Below are positions 8,756-17,418 of a DNA stretch of 64,000 bases, in pieces (positions within the stretch are counted from its first letter, which is position 1; the number at the start of each line of letters is the position of its first letter). Location: positions 62,001 through 126,000 of the forward strand of contig CAYOWK010000003.1 in NCBI GenBank assembly GCA_964407665.1. Reading direction: 5' to 3'. The translations under genes were made by a program, and so were the position numbers. The DNA comes from CAYOWK01 sp964407665 (GTDB taxonomy: Bacteria > Pseudomonadota > Alphaproteobacteria > Caulobacterales > Hyphomonadaceae). The notes beneath the pieces are model-generated. The model did not search any database, was not told the origin of the DNA, and saw only the letters and a program-made list of their open reading frames with translations.

Positions 8756-9525
8756 TGGACCCTGGCGAACAGCGTGAGCGCATTGCGCGTGGTGATCGCC
8801 GCCGCGTCCGCTATCTCGATGCCCCGCAGGGCGGCGAAGGCGCGGCAAACATCGACCACATAGGCCGGCTCGTTCCGGCGGCCCCGGTGCGGGACTGGAG
8901 CGAGGTACGGACAGTCCGTCTCGAGGATGATCCGGTCAAGCGGAACGCCGGCGATGACATCGCGCACATCGCCGGCTGCCTTGAAACTCAGAATGCCCGA
9001 CACCGACACATAAGCTCCGAGGTCCACTGCCCGCTTCGCCAGGCGAGATCCGCCGGTATAGCAGTGAAGCAATATGGGAAAGGAGCCCTTTGCGAATTCC
9101 CGTTCAAGCAGGTCGCCCGTCAGGTCGTCGGCCTCGCGGGTGTGGACCACGAGCGGCAACTGCGTCTCGCGGGCGGCTTCTATGTGCACCTCGAAGCATC
9201 GGACCTGATGGTCAAGGTCGCTGTAGCCATAGTGCTGGTCGAGCCCGCATTCGCCGATGCCGGCCAGCTTCGGATGAGCGGCGGCGGCGATCAGCGTCTC
9301 GGGCTGCAGGTCGGTGAAGTCTTTCGCATGATGCGGGTGGACCCCGGCCGTGAACCAGATGTCGCTGTTTGCTTCGGCGATGGCCCGGATCGCCGGAAGG
9401 TTGTCGAGCCGGTCCGAGATCGTCAGGAACCGGGTCACGCCAGCGGCCCTGGCGCGCGCCAGAACGTCCGGGAGATCGGCGGCGTAGGCATCGCCATGCA
9501 GGTTGACGTGAGTATCGAAGAGCAT
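8752..9525 (-). CDS. tatD: TatD-family metal-dependent hydrolase
   Basis: TIM-barrel amidohydrolase-like deoxyribonuclease of 257 residues. Visible motifs are FDTHVNLHG at the N-terminus (the usual HxH site is written HVNLH), GVHPHHAKDF, GECGLDQHY, LPLVVHTREAD, ILLHCYTGG and the terminal ETDCPYLAPVPHRGRRNEP. It lies 5 bases after holB and overlaps the MBL hydrolase, so it belongs to the leftward operon dacA-tmk-holB-tatD-MBL. Members act in DNA repair or quality control; the exact substrate is uncertain. Confidence 0.9.
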   Translation of the reverse strand: MLFDTHVNLHGDAYAADLPDVLARARAAGVTRFLTISDRLDNLPAIRAIAEANSDIWFTAGVHPHHAKDFTDLQPETLIAAAAHPKLAGIGECGLDQHYGYSDLDHQVRCFEVHIEAARETQLPLVVHTREADDLTGDLLEREFAKGSFPILLHCYTGGSRLAKRAVDLGAYVSVSGILSFKAAGDVRDVIAGVPLDRIILETDCPYLAPVPHRGRRNEPAYVVDVCRAFAALRGIEIADAAAITTRNALTLFARVQ

Positions 9526-9530
9526 GGGAG

Positions 9531-10493
9531 TTAAAGGGCCCTGCAGACTTGAACGAGCGCCACGGCAGCCGCGGCGGTCTGTCCGCGATCCTGGTTGAGC
9601 GATTGCGCTTCCTGCCCCAGCCGGGACAGCTCCAGAGCTGCCGACGCAAGTTCACCCGCCCGGGCCGGATCGCCCTCGCTGGACGCTCTGGCCTCGACCT
9701 CCCGGCGCAGCGAGTCGATGGCGGCGCCCAGCGCTAGATCCGACTTGCCTGCAAGGTTCATGGCCGACTGGAGCTCGGCGGCGCCTGAGCGGCGCGCAGC
9801 CGCGCGCACCAGCGCGTCGATGGCGGCGGGTGCGTCGGACCCTGCGAGGCCGATGGCGCGTCCCGGTCGTCCAGGCGCCATCGCGGCAGCTCTTCGGGCT
9901 TCGGCTGACGAAAGGCCCGACGCTTCCAGAACCGACAATGTGGCTTCGCCGCGCAGGGCGTCGAGACGCACGATCCGGCAGCGACTCCTGATGGTGGGCA
10001 GAAGCGGCCGCTCGCCGTGAGAAACGAGGAGGATCACGGCGCGTGGGGGCGGCTCTTCGAGCGTCTTCAGGATCGCGTTGGCGCCCGAGCGGTTCAGCTC
10101 GTCGACAGCGTCGATGATGGCGACCCGCCAGCCGCCCATTGCGGGACGCAGCGAGAAGAAGCTGGACAGCTCCCGGACCCCATCGACGGGAATCTCGGTC
10201 TTCTCCTTGCCCTTCTCGTCGACAGGTTTCCGGATGACCCGCAGGTCCGGGTGACCTCCCGATGCGATCAGCCGCCCGACCGGGTCATGCACATCGGCGC
10301 TGAACGGGGTCGCTGGCCGGGCGCCAAGAAGCTGGGCGGCAAACTGCAGCGCGAGTCGCGACTTGCCGATGCCGCGAGGTCCCCGCAGGAGCCAGCCATG
10401 GTGGATGCGTCCGGATCGCATGGCGTCAGTCCATGCGGCCTTGGCTGCGTCGTGGCCTGTAACGGGTCCAAGTTCCTCGCCCTCGACGCTCAT
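9531..10493 (-). CDS. holB: DNA polymerase III subunit delta'
   Basis: Clamp-loader subunit of 320 residues. It shows the P-loop-like WLLRGPRGIGKSRLALQFA, a helical HPDL region with IPVDGVREL, Walker-B-like VAIIDAVDELN, KTLEEPPP and the sensor SRCR motif (IRSRCRIVRLDA). The four-cysteine zinc module of many DnaX/HolB proteins is not evident, as is common in alphaproteobacterial HolB. The start ATG overlaps the tmk stop codon. The order tmk-holB-tatD is widely conserved. Confidence 0.93.
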   Translation of the reverse strand: MSVEGEELGPVTGHDAAKAAWTDAMRSGRIHHGWLLRGPRGIGKSRLALQFAAQLLGARPATPFSADVHDPVGRLIASGGHPDLRVIRKPVDEKGKEKTEIPVDGVRELSSFFSLRPAMGGWRVAIIDAVDELNRSGANAILKTLEEPPPRAVILLVSHGERPLLPTIRSRCRIVRLDALRGEATLSVLEASGLSSAEARRAAAMAPGRPGRAIGLAGSDAPAAIDALVRAAARRSGAAELQSAMNLAGKSDLALGAAIDSLRREVEARASSEGDPARAGELASAALELSRLGQEAQSLNQDRGQTAAAAVALVQVCRAL

Positions 10494-11128
10494 GGCGGCA
10501 ACAGCCGGTCTGTCGCCACCGCAATTGCGTTGTCGGCCAGGGCTTCAGGCGACAGGCTGGCGTCCAGGACCGCGCAACGTCCGGGCTCGGCAGCGGCGAT
10601 GGCAAGAAATGTCTGACGGACGGCGGCATGAAAGGCCTGGCTACGGGACTCGATGGCGTCGGGCGTCGCCCCGCGCGACTTCAACCGCGCCATCGCCGCC
10701 TCATAAGGCAGATCGAGGACCAGAGTCAGATCCGGACGCGTCACTCCGACAGTCAGCCCCTCGAGAGCCATGACGGCCCCCTCGAGGTGCGGATGCATGG
10801 CGGTCTGATAGGCGCGCGTCGAATCCGCGAACCGGTCAGACAGGACCCATTTGCCCTCGGCGAGAGCTGGTCGGATCGTTCGCTCAAGGTGTTCCACCCG
10901 CGCTGCCGAGAACAGCATCGCTTCCGCAAGCGGGCTCCACTCGACCCCCTCAGGCGGCGTAAGCAATGCGGTCCGCAGGAACTCCGAGCCCGGGGCGCCG
11001 CCGGGCTCACGGGTCAGAACGACATCATGACCGCGGGCTTCGAGAGCCTGCCTCAGGGCCTTCGCCAGGGTGGACTTGCCAACGGCCTCGCCCCCTTCAA
11101 GGGTGATGAACCGGCCGTGCTTCGACAA
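10490..11128 (-). CDS. tmk: Thymidylate kinase
   Basis: Phosphorylates dTMP to dTDP. The 212-residue product has the P-loop LEGGEAVGKSTLAKAL, the DR motif with LTREPGGAPGSEFLR, SDRFADSTRAYQ and the LID region AMARLKSRGA. The reading frame starts with TTG 4 bases after the dacA stop, with a GGAGG about 11 bases upstream; no ATG fits the domain start. The holB ATG overlaps its stop. Confidence 0.94.
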   Translation of the reverse strand: MSKHGRFITLEGGEAVGKSTLAKALRQALEARGHDVVLTREPGGAPGSEFLRTALLTPPEGVEWSPLAEAMLFSAARVEHLERTIRPALAEGKWVLSDRFADSTRAYQTAMHPHLEGAVMALEGLTVGVTRPDLTLVLDLPYEAAMARLKSRGATPDAIESRSQAFHAAVRQTFLAIAAAEPGRCAVLDASLSPEALADNAIAVATDRLLPP

Positions 11129-11132
11129 TGGT

Positions 11133-12308
11133 CTACTCGCCTCCGCGCAACCCGACCATGGCCCGGCCGAACAGGCCCAGCTTCTTGACGTCCTCGCCGG
11201 CCGTCACCGGAACGCGGACGTCGGCAATACCCGAGGCTGAAATGACAAGCTCGCCGACCTGATCACCCTTCTTGAGCGGCGGTGTCAGCGGTCCCTTGTA
11301 GACGACGACCGCTCGCACGCTCTTCTTGGCGTCGACATGCATGCCAAGCGTGACGTCCTGCGTTGCGATCAGCGGAATGGTTTTCTTGGTTCCAAGCCAG
11401 ACATCTGCGGTCGCGACGGTCGTGTCCGCCTTCACCAGCGTCTGTGTCTCGAAGTCTGTGAATGCTACGCGCATCACGCGGGTCGCCTCGGTGCGGCGCG
11501 CGGTCTCGTTCGGCAGCCCGTTGAGCACGATGATCCGCCGCTTGCCGTCGCGAGTCGCCGAACCGATCAGCCCGAAGCCGGAGACAGAGAGGTGACCGGT
11601 CTTGATGCCATCGGCCCCCGGCAGCTCGCGCAGCAGCGGGTTGCGGTTGGGCTGCCGGATGCCGTTCCACTCGAAAGCGGGTTCGGCGAACCAGGGATAG
11701 TACTCGGGGAACTGGCTGATGATGAGGTAGCCGATCCGGCCAATGTCCGCCGCGCTCATGCGGTGATCCGGTGCATCAAGGCCGGTTGCGTTCGCGAACG
11801 AGGAACTCGTGAGACCGATCTCCTTCGCCTTGGCCGTCGCTTCGCGGGCAAAGGCTTCCTCGCTGCCGGAAATTCCTTCGGCGAGCACGATGCAGGCGTC
11901 GTTGCCCGACTGGATGATCGCGCCTTTCAGCAGGTTCTCGACGCTCACTTTCGAGCCCAGCTTCAGGAACATCGTCGAGCCGTCCGTGCCGGCTCCGCCC
12001 GTGCGCCAGGCGTGCTCGCTGACGGTGAACTCGTCCTCGAGCTTCAGGCGGCCCGACTTCAGCCGGTCGAAGACGAGATAGTAGAGCATCAGCTTGGACA
12101 TCGAAGCTGGCACCATCGCTTCGTTGCAGTCCTTGCAGTAGAGCGTCCCGCCGGTGTCTCCGTCCATGATGTAGGCGTACGCGGCGTTGGTGTTCAGCGG
12201 ATCGACCGCCAGCTGCTGGGCGGCCGGCGGCGCCGCCGGGGGTTCCTGCGCGAACGAGGGCGCCAGACCGATGGCTCCAGCCACAGCCAAGCCTGCAATT
12301 CGCTTCAT
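11133..12308 (-). CDS. dacA: D-alanyl-D-alanine carboxypeptidase (penicillin-binding protein 5/6 type)
   Basis: Periplasmic serine peptidase that trims the terminal D-Ala of peptidoglycan stem peptides. The 391-residue product has a signal peptide (MKRIAGLAVAGAIGLAPSFA). The three active-site motifs are SxxK in MVPASMSKLM, SxN in IIQSGNDACIV and KTG in DGIKTGHLSVSG. A C-terminal PBP5-type beta domain ends with the amphipathic stretch expected for membrane association. The open frame extends a further 399 bases upstream, but that extension lacks any signal peptide and mostly overlaps rlpA in another frame, so the ATG at 12308 is used. Confidence 0.93.
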   Translation of the reverse strand: MKRIAGLAVAGAIGLAPSFAQEPPAAPPAAQQLAVDPLNTNAAYAYIMDGDTGGTLYCKDCNEAMVPASMSKLMLYYLVFDRLKSGRLKLEDEFTVSEHAWRTGGAGTDGSTMFLKLGSKVSVENLLKGAIIQSGNDACIVLAEGISGSEEAFAREATAKAKEIGLTSSSFANATGLDAPDHRMSAADIGRIGYLIISQFPEYYPWFAEPAFEWNGIRQPNRNPLLRELPGADGIKTGHLSVSGFGLIGSATRDGKRRIIVLNGLPNETARRTEATRVMRVAFTDFETQTLVKADTTVATADVWLGTKKTIPLIATQDVTLGMHVDAKKSVRAVVVYKGPLTPPLKKGDQVGELVISASGIADVRVPVTAGEDVKKLGLFGRAMVGLRGGE

Positions 12309-12433
12309 CGTGCGCACGAGCCCAGCCTCCGGAACAGAACGTGCGCAGAAAACGGCGTTTCGGGCCTTTGCGTCAACTCCGCAGGGGCAGATAGCGGGGC
12401 GATTGTCAGCGACTGAAGCTGCGCCGCCGCAAT

Positions 12434-13474
12434 CTATCGGTCCTGCTCGACGACGATGGTCTTCGAACCAGCGGCTGCCAGCCTGTCGCGGGCGGCGACC
12501 GCGTCCGCGCGGCTGGACCAGGGGCCCAGCACGACACGGTAGTATTCCGAGCCGCCGACCACCGCGGATTGCACCGAGACCGGCCCGAACGCCGACAGGG
12601 ACGCCTTCAGCTTGTGGGCGTTGGCGAGATCCGCGAACGAGCCGGCCTGGAGAACGAATTCCGGACCTGCTTCGGCGCGTGCAGCCGGCGCCGCTTCGCC
12701 CGGCCACTTGGGCGCAATATCCATGGGCGGCAAAGGGGCGGATCCGATCTGCGAGACGACAGTCGCCTCCCCCGCCGGCGGGACATACTTCGCGAGGAAG
12801 GCGTCGGGCTGCTCCTCGACTCCAACCGGCCCGACATACTCAACCCGCACTTTCGCTGTGCCGGCGCGCGTCATGTCGATGGCCTCGGCCGCCGCCCGGG
12901 ACAGGTCAATGATCCTGTCGTTGATGAAAGGGCCGCGGTCGTTGAGGCGCACGGTGATCGAGCGCCCGTTTTCGAGGTTGGTGACGCGGACGATCGAAGG
13001 GATGGGCAGCGTCGGGTGAGCCGCCGTCATGGCGTACTGGTCATAGACCTCGCCAGTCGACGCGAGCTTGCCGTGGAAGTTCGGACCATACCAGGACGCG
13101 ACGCCCGTCTCGTCATAGTCGGGCTCGTGCATCGGAACATACCACCGGCCCTCGACCTGATACGGGGGGCCTGCATGGGGCAGAGCAAAGGACGTCGTGC
13201 TGCTCTCGGCGCGGCTGACGCCGGCGGCCGGTTTGGCGGGTACAGCAGGACCCGTCGCTGCTTCCAGCAGCGGCGCGAGCGCGCCGGGGCGCAGATCGAT
13301 CGGGGTCGTTGCAGCCGAGGCGCCGGCATAGACGATGGGCGCAGGGGCGCGCCTCACGGCTTCCTGGCCCGCGGCCTGACCGCAAACGAGGCCGGCCACG
13401 GCAACCGTGGAAATCAGAGTGAAAGCCCTCGATACGCCCGAAACCGGGCGCCGAAGCGTCGTGCAACCAACCAT
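12434..13474 (-). CDS. rlpA: RlpA-family septal ring lytic transglycosylase with SPOR domain
   Basis: Cell-envelope protein of about 346 residues. A signal sequence (VSRAFTLISTVAVAGLVCGQ) precedes a low-complexity linker. A double-psi beta-barrel follows with TGVASWYGPNFHGKLASTGE, VRVTNLENGRSITVRLNDRG and IIDLSRAAAEAIDM. The C-terminal SPOR domain (FVLQAGSFADLANAHKLK to the end) targets denuded glycan strands at the division septum. There is no lipobox Cys, unlike E. coli RlpA. The start is the second codon of a GTG-ATG pair. Confidence 0.92.
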   Translation of the reverse strand: MVGCTTLRRPVSGVSRAFTLISTVAVAGLVCGQAAGQEAVRRAPAPIVYAGASAATTPIDLRPGALAPLLEAATGPAVPAKPAAGVSRAESSTTSFALPHAGPPYQVEGRWYVPMHEPDYDETGVASWYGPNFHGKLASTGEVYDQYAMTAAHPTLPIPSIVRVTNLENGRSITVRLNDRGPFINDRIIDLSRAAAEAIDMTRAGTAKVRVEYVGPVGVEEQPDAFLAKYVPPAGEATVVSQIGSAPLPPMDIAPKWPGEAAPAARAEAGPEFVLQAGSFADLANAHKLKASLSAFGPVSVQSAVVGGSEYYRVVLGPWSSRADAVAARDRLAAAGSKTIVVEQDR

Positions 13475-13787
13475 CACCGCTCTCGCCTTGTCTTTCTGGA
13501 CCAGGTTTGAATGTCGCGGGCCGCTCTACTGGCGACCTCACGAAGGACCATAAAGGCGACATTTGGCTACGCGGTAAACCGGATTCGCCCAGTTTTCATC
13601 GAATCCCGTGCTATCGGCCTTATGGTCAATCGGGCTCATGACCTTTCGACAAAATTGGCTGGAAATCGCTGGAAAACCACGGAAAACTGGGGCTTTTTAC
13701 GCCTCCCTGAACGCGCGTGATCTCGCGACAGCCGTCATCGCATAAACCATTTTGTTTTTGGCCATCTCGGAATAGGTAGTGCCGGAC
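13475..13787. other. Intergenic region between rlpA and tRNA-Ser
   Basis: About 310 bases without a convincing gene. A 69-codon frame on the plus strand has no recognisable features. The region should hold the leftward rlpA promoter and the rightward tRNA-Ser promoter. The visible feature is a run of A-tracts at exact 10-base spacing (see the 13651-13686 entry). Confidence 0.6.
13651..13686. promoter_or_regulatory. Phased A-tracts, probable bent DNA
   Basis: GGAAA begins at 13661, 13671 and 13681, and an AAAATT tract starts at 13651. The 10-base spacing matches the helical repeat and would produce intrinsic curvature about 105 bases upstream of tRNA-Ser and about 180 bases upstream of rlpA. 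A regulatory role is inference. Confidence 0.4.
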
Positions 13788-13877
13788 GGATGGGTGGCCG
13801 AGTGGTTTATGGCAGCGGTCTTGAAAACCGTCGTGGGTTAACGCTCACCGGGGGTTCGAATCCCTCCCCATCCGCCA
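13788..13877 (+). tRNA. tRNA-Ser (UGA anticodon)
   Basis: A 90-base class II tRNA. The acceptor stem GGATGGG pairs with CCCATCC, followed by G and an encoded CCA. The anticodon TGA lies at 13822-13824 in the loop CTTGAAA. A long variable arm of the kind seen in tRNA-Ser is present (around GTCGTGGGTTAACGCTCAC), and the T-loop is TTCGAAT. Confidence 0.96.
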
Positions 13878-13917
13878 GGTGTGTACACTGACCGCAACAA
13901 GGACCGCCGAGGCCCCT

Positions 13918-14505
13918 GTGGATAACCTGCTCACCTTCATGGAGCTTGGCTTCCGGCACATCCTGCCGCTCGGCCTCGACCACATCCTGTTCGTGGTGGC
14001 GCTGTTCCTCACATCGCAGGGCTGGCGATCTCTTCTGCTGCAGGTGTCGATCTTCACCCTCGCCCACTCCCTGAGCCTCGGACTGGCGGCGGCGGGCCTT
14101 ATCGACGCGCCGGCCAGCATTGTCGAACCCCTGATCGCGCTCTCGATTGCGGTTGTGGGCCTCGAAGCCCTGTTCATTCGCAAGGCCCAGCCCTGGAGAC
14201 CCTTTGTGATCCTCGTGTTTGGCCTCTGCCATGGGCTGGGCTTCGCCGCGATGATGCAGGATTTTCTGTCCGGGGCCGATTTCCTGACCGCGCTGGTGGG
14301 CTTCAATGTTGGCGTTGAACTCGGGCAACTCGTTGTGCTGGCCGCCTGCACTGCAGTGGCGCTGGCGGCGAAAGCGGCTCTGAAGGCTCTGAACCGCCCC
14401 ACACTATACGAGTGGGTGCTTCTGAAACCCGTCGCGCTCCTGATCACGGCGACGGGCCTGTGGTGGACGGCGGAGCGCCTTGGATGGCTTCCGGCGACGG
14501 CCTGA
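13918..14505 (+). CDS. HupE/UreJ-like integral membrane protein
   Basis: Small membrane protein of about 195 residues with five to six hydrophobic segments. The N-terminal signature FMELGFRHILPLGLDHILFV, with its paired His and Asp, matches the HupE/UreJ_2 family; a further metal-type motif is FGLCHGLGFAAMM. HupE relatives are linked to nickel or cobalt uptake, but no urease or hydrogenase genes are nearby, so the substrate is unknown. I chose the GTG at 13918 because CGAGG lies 5 bases upstream. A GTG two bases after the tRNA-Ser CCA, or the ATG at 13939, are alternatives. Confidence 0.75.
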   Translation: MDNLLTFMELGFRHILPLGLDHILFVVALFLTSQGWRSLLLQVSIFTLAHSLSLGLAAAGLIDAPASIVEPLIALSIAVVGLEALFIRKAQPWRPFVILVFGLCHGLGFAAMMQDFLSGADFLTALVGFNVGVELGQLVVLAACTAVALAAKAALKALNRPTLYEWVLLKPVALLITATGLWWTAERLGWLPATA

Positions 14506-14541
14506 TCTTGCGTCCGGGCCGGATTTTGCGCTTTGGGGGAA

Positions 14542-14617
14542 TGGTGCCCAGGGACGGAGTCGAACCGCCGACACGTGGATCTTCAATCCACTGCTCTACC
14601 AACTGAGCTACCTGGGC
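14542..14617 (-). tRNA. tRNA-Phe (GAA anticodon)
   Basis: A 76-base tRNA on the minus strand. The acceptor GCCCAGG pairs with CCTGGGC, followed by A and an encoded CCA. The anticodon GAA is read from 14584-14582, within stem GTGGA/TCCAC. D-arm GCTCAGTTGGTAGAGC and T-loop TTCGACT are regular. Confidence 0.97.
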
Positions 14618-14644
14618 GCATCGCCCGGAAGCGATGAGGGGCGT

Positions 14645-14673
14645 TGTATAGGGAAACCCGATCCCGCTGTCCA
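14645..14673 (-). promoter_or_regulatory. Sigma-70-type promoter of tRNA-Phe
   Basis: Reading leftward, TGGACA (-35) is followed after exactly 17 bases by TATACA (-10), which ends 28 bases upstream of the mature tRNA-Phe 5' end. It lies within the 82-base gap between yacG and the tRNA gene. Confidence 0.6.
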
Positions 14674-14699
14674 CGCGAAATCTGCGTATCTTTTGTCGA

Positions 14700-14900
14700 T
14701 CAGTATTCGTCCCCGGAAGCCCCGCCCGACGGGCCCTGGAGCCCCGGATTTCCGTCCTCGTCGTCCACAGGCGGTCCCGGAATCACGTAGGATCCCGAAA
14801 GCCATCGATGCAGATCGATGTCAGCGCACCGCTTCGAGCAGAAGGGTTTGTACTCGGGTGTCTGCGGCGCTCCACAGTTTGCACATTTCACCTTGCTCAT
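14700..14900 (-). CDS. yacG: DNA gyrase inhibitor YacG (zinc-binding)
   Basis: A 66-residue protein with a four-cysteine zinc site (KCANCGAP and PFCSKRCADIDL) typical of YacG, which binds GyrB and blocks DNA binding. The HRWLSGSYVIPG stretch after the zinc site is also conserved. The C-terminal 20 residues are Gly/Asp-rich and variable. The start overlaps the stop of the RNase E/G gene (ATGA), and tRNA-Phe follows. Confidence 0.93.
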   Translation of the reverse strand: MSKVKCANCGAPQTPEYKPFCSKRCADIDLHRWLSGSYVIPGPPVDDEDGNPGLQGPSGGASGDEY

Positions 14901-15958
14901 GCCTCACTCCAGACCCCGAGGCGGTCACCGCCGTCCGGAACAGTCTCCAGCATCCACCGCTCGCCGATCCGGTTCGCCAGCGCCTCGCGCCAGCCAATCG
15001 ACGTTTCACGCAGCCATAGATCGGCAGATGCACTGACTCTCGCCCGCAGGCGAGCGCCTCTGTCCGAGCGGCCTGCGGACTCCAGGACGCGCAGCAGGTT
15101 CAGGGCCTCGCGCTCCGGCCCGGGCGTATCGGCCAGCGCTTCACCGGCGCCCCGCATCCGCCGCGAAACCGACGCTTCACACAGACCCAGGGCCGATATC
15201 TCGAGCACATCGCTTCGCCTCCCCAGAAACGCTTTCAGCGCTGTCCGGAAACTGTCGGCGACGTCCCGTCGCACCGCAGGTGTCTTCAGGGTGACGAAGT
15301 CCACGACAAACAGCCCCGCGAGACCCCGCAGGGATATCTGCCGTGCAGCTTCCAGGGCTGCGGCTGTATTCAGGCTGGCCGCGAACTGTTCGTTTTGCCC
15401 GCCGGAACGGCCCGCTGCGTCGATGTCGATCGCGGTCAACGCTGTGGTGGTTTCGAGGGTCAGACGGCCGCCGCCGGTGATGAAACTGACCGGCGAGGAA
15501 ACTGCTTCAATCGCCAGATCAACTTCGCGCCGCGCAGGTTCACCCTCAAGGGTGTCGACCACGGTGACGCCGGCAAGAAACGGGTCTGCGGGCGCTTCAA
15601 GGTGAAATCCAGGACGAGCGCCCTCAAGCGCGCCAGCGGGAAGCGCATGGAGGCTGACGACTGGCCCCTTGCCGGCCCGCGCTTCCGCCTTCACGCGAAC
15701 CCCGACCAGCTGCCCTTCGTGGAGCGAGGCGCTGGATGTCTCAAGCACTGCATCTGGCCCCGCGCCCAGACCTGCGTAGCGGCCTCGCCCACCGGCGAGC
15801 GGAGCGCCCACGCGCGCCAGCCAGACCTCGTCAACCCGCGCACGGGAGCCTGCCTCGCTCCAGCGATCCAGATGCAACCGGAACGGGGCGCCGTCTTCGG
15901 TTGCAAGCAGACGCCGGCGTTCGCCGACCGCGTCATCGACGTACAGGGTCGCTCTCAC
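14897..15958 (-). CDS. Ribonuclease E/G family protein (short form)
   Basis: A 353-residue member of the RNase E/G family, shorter than RNase G (about 490). The central catalytic core is recognisable: LETTTALTAIDIDAAG and ALEAARQISLRGLAGLFVVDFV, retaining the two acidic positions that bind magnesium. The N-terminal S1-like part is compact (GRYAGLGAGPDAV, LHEGQLVGVRVKAEAR). The zinc-link CPxCxGxG and the C-terminal scaffold are absent. It starts with GTG overlapping the maf stop (GTGA). The same gene order is found widely in alphaproteobacteria. Confidence 0.87.
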   Translation of the reverse strand: MRATLYVDDAVGERRRLLATEDGAPFRLHLDRWSEAGSRARVDEVWLARVGAPLAGGRGRYAGLGAGPDAVLETSSASLHEGQLVGVRVKAEARAGKGPVVSLHALPAGALEGARPGFHLEAPADPFLAGVTVVDTLEGEPARREVDLAIEAVSSPVSFITGGGRLTLETTTALTAIDIDAAGRSGGQNEQFAASLNTAAALEAARQISLRGLAGLFVVDFVTLKTPAVRRDVADSFRTALKAFLGRRSDVLEISALGLCEASVSRRMRGAGEALADTPGPEREALNLLRVLESAGRSDRGARLRARVSASADLWLRETSIGWREALANRIGERWMLETVPDGGDRLGVWSEA

Positions 15959-16569
15959 GCGCCCCGCCTCCAGGCCTGGCGAACCGGATAACCCAGTCCC
16001 TCAAGCAGGCCCGCAGCGTCATGCAGAGGCAGCCCGACCACCGACGAATAGGACCCCGTGAGTTCGGTGACAAAGGCGGCCGCCAGACCCTGAATGGCGT
16101 ATCCGCCCGCCTTCCCGTTCCATTCCCCCGAAGCCAGATAGCAATCGACCTCATCGGCGCTGAGCCGCTTGAACCGGACGCGCGTTTCCACGACCCGGCT
16201 GGCCTGCCGGCCAGACGGATCAGCGACAGCCATACCCGTAAGAACGGTGTGTGCACGTCCAGACAGGAGTCGCAGGCAGGCCGCCGCCTGGTCCTGTGTC
16301 TCGGCCTTGGGAAGCATGCGCCGTCCGCATGCGACGACAGTGTCAGCGGCCAGAACGAAGGCGTCGGGCCGCGTCGCCTTCACGACAAGGCATTTGCCAA
16401 TCGCCAGGCGACTCGCGAGCTGCCGGGGCTTCTCGTCCCGGAGGGGCGTTTCGTCAATTTCGGCCGGCACTACGGCGTCTGGCCTGATGCCGATCTGGTC
16501 CAGCAGCGCGAGCCGCCTTGGGCTTGCACTGGCCAGGACCAGAACCGGCGGTTGGCTCCCGTCGCTCAC
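15955..16569 (-). CDS. maf: Maf-family nucleotide pyrophosphatase
   Basis: Hydrolyses non-canonical or modified nucleoside triphosphates. The 204-residue product has the Maf signature LVLASASPRRLALLDQIGI, then EIDETPLRDE, VLAADTVVACGRRMLPK and the C-terminal GKAGGYAIQGLAA and SYSSVVGLPL. It starts with GTG overlapping the infA stop. Whether it is the YhdE or YceF type cannot be decided from sequence alone. Confidence 0.93.
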   Translation of the reverse strand: MSDGSQPPVLVLASASPRRLALLDQIGIRPDAVVPAEIDETPLRDEKPRQLASRLAIGKCLVVKATRPDAFVLAADTVVACGRRMLPKAETQDQAAACLRLLSGRAHTVLTGMAVADPSGRQASRVVETRVRFKRLSADEVDCYLASGEWNGKAGGYAIQGLAAAFVTELTGSYSSVVGLPLHDAAGLLEGLGYPVRQAWRRGA

Positions 16570-16784
16570 TTGAAGCGGTAGGTGATGCGCCCTTTGGTCA
16601 GATCATAGGGGGTCATTTCGACCAGCACCTTGTCGCCGGTCAGGACCCGGATCCGGTTCTTGCGCATCTTCCCGGCGGTATGACCAATGATCTCGTGGTC
16701 GTTCGAAAGTTTGACGCGAAACGTCGCGTTCGGCAGCAATTCAACGATTGTGCCTTCAAACTCGATCAGCTCTTCCTTCGCCAT
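16566..16784 (-). CDS. infA: Translation initiation factor IF-1
   Basis: The 72-residue S1-like OB-fold protein binds the ribosomal A site during initiation. It starts MAKEELIEFEG, has LPNATFRVKLSNDHEIIGH and GKMRKNRIRVLTGDKV, and ends GRITYRFK, all diagnostic. The 160 bases upstream, before the UPF0262 gene, hold no gene; the low-molecular-weight phosphatase gene often found at this site in relatives is absent. Confidence 0.98.
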   Translation of the reverse strand: MAKEELIEFEGTIVELLPNATFRVKLSNDHEIIGHTAGKMRKNRIRVLTGDKVLVEMTPYDLTKGRITYRFK

Positions 16785-16944
16785 GCACTCCTCATGGGCG
16801 ATTCAAACGCGATGCCCGTCGCGGCGACCCTATACACGCATTCCGGAGCCATAGTCGACCTGCTACAGCCCGATGACACTACGCTCAGCCGGACTGACGG
16901 CTAAATCGGGCGCTACACCCTCGAAATAGTTCAGATTCATCCGC

Positions 16945-17418
16945 CTAGCTGCGGCTGTGCAGCGAGCAGACGAGCGTGAAAAGCCTGCGGGACGTGTCGA
17001 AGTCGATCTCGACCTTCTCGGCCAGCCTCTGCTGCAAAAGCTCGGACCCCTCATTGTGAAGCCCGCGACGGCCCATATCGATGGCCTCGATCTGGGACGG
17101 CGTGGCGTTGCGGATCGCGTCGTAATAGCTGTCGCAGATCAGGAAATAGTCCTTGATGACCCCGCGAAGCGGCGACAGCGACAGCATGATCTTGCGGACC
17201 GGCGAGGCGTCGGTATCGTTGATATCGAAGACAAGCCGGTTGTCCGCCAGCGACAGGGTGATCGCATAGGGACCGCCCTCATGCCCCACCACGCGGAAGG
17301 TGTTTTCTTCGAGCAGGTCGAAGATCGCGACCTTCCGGTCGTGCTCGGCGTCAGGCGTCGAAGCCGCGAGGCTGGCGGGATCGATGTCGATGGATGCGAT
17401 CCGGGGGGAACCCGTCAT
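16945..17418 (-). CDS. UPF0262 family protein
   Basis: A 157-residue protein matching the UPF0262 family, which is nearly confined to alphaproteobacteria and sits downstream of hisD. Visible conserved stretches are RIASIDIDPAS, DRKVAIFDLLEEN, FRVVGHEGGPYAITLS and LSPLRGVIKDYFLICDSYYD. There is no signal peptide or membrane segment. Function is unknown. Its ATG overlaps the hisD stop (ATGA). Confidence 0.9.
   Translation of the reverse strand: MTGSPRIASIDIDPASLAASTPDAEHDRKVAIFDLLEENTFRVVGHEGGPYAITLSLADNRLVFDINDTDASPVRKIMLSLSPLRGVIKDYFLICDSYYDAIRNATPSQIEAIDMGRRGLHNEGSELLQQRLAEKVEIDFDTSRRLFTLVCSLHSRS

Noticed and set aside
12309..12707. N-terminal extension of the D,D-carboxypeptidase
   Set aside because: The extra 133 residues are basic low complexity, mostly overlap rlpA in another frame, and would bury the true signal peptide.
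13511..13720. A 69-codon frame upstream of tRNA-Ser
   Set aside because: Covers the phased A-tract region, lacks start signals and any recognisable motif.
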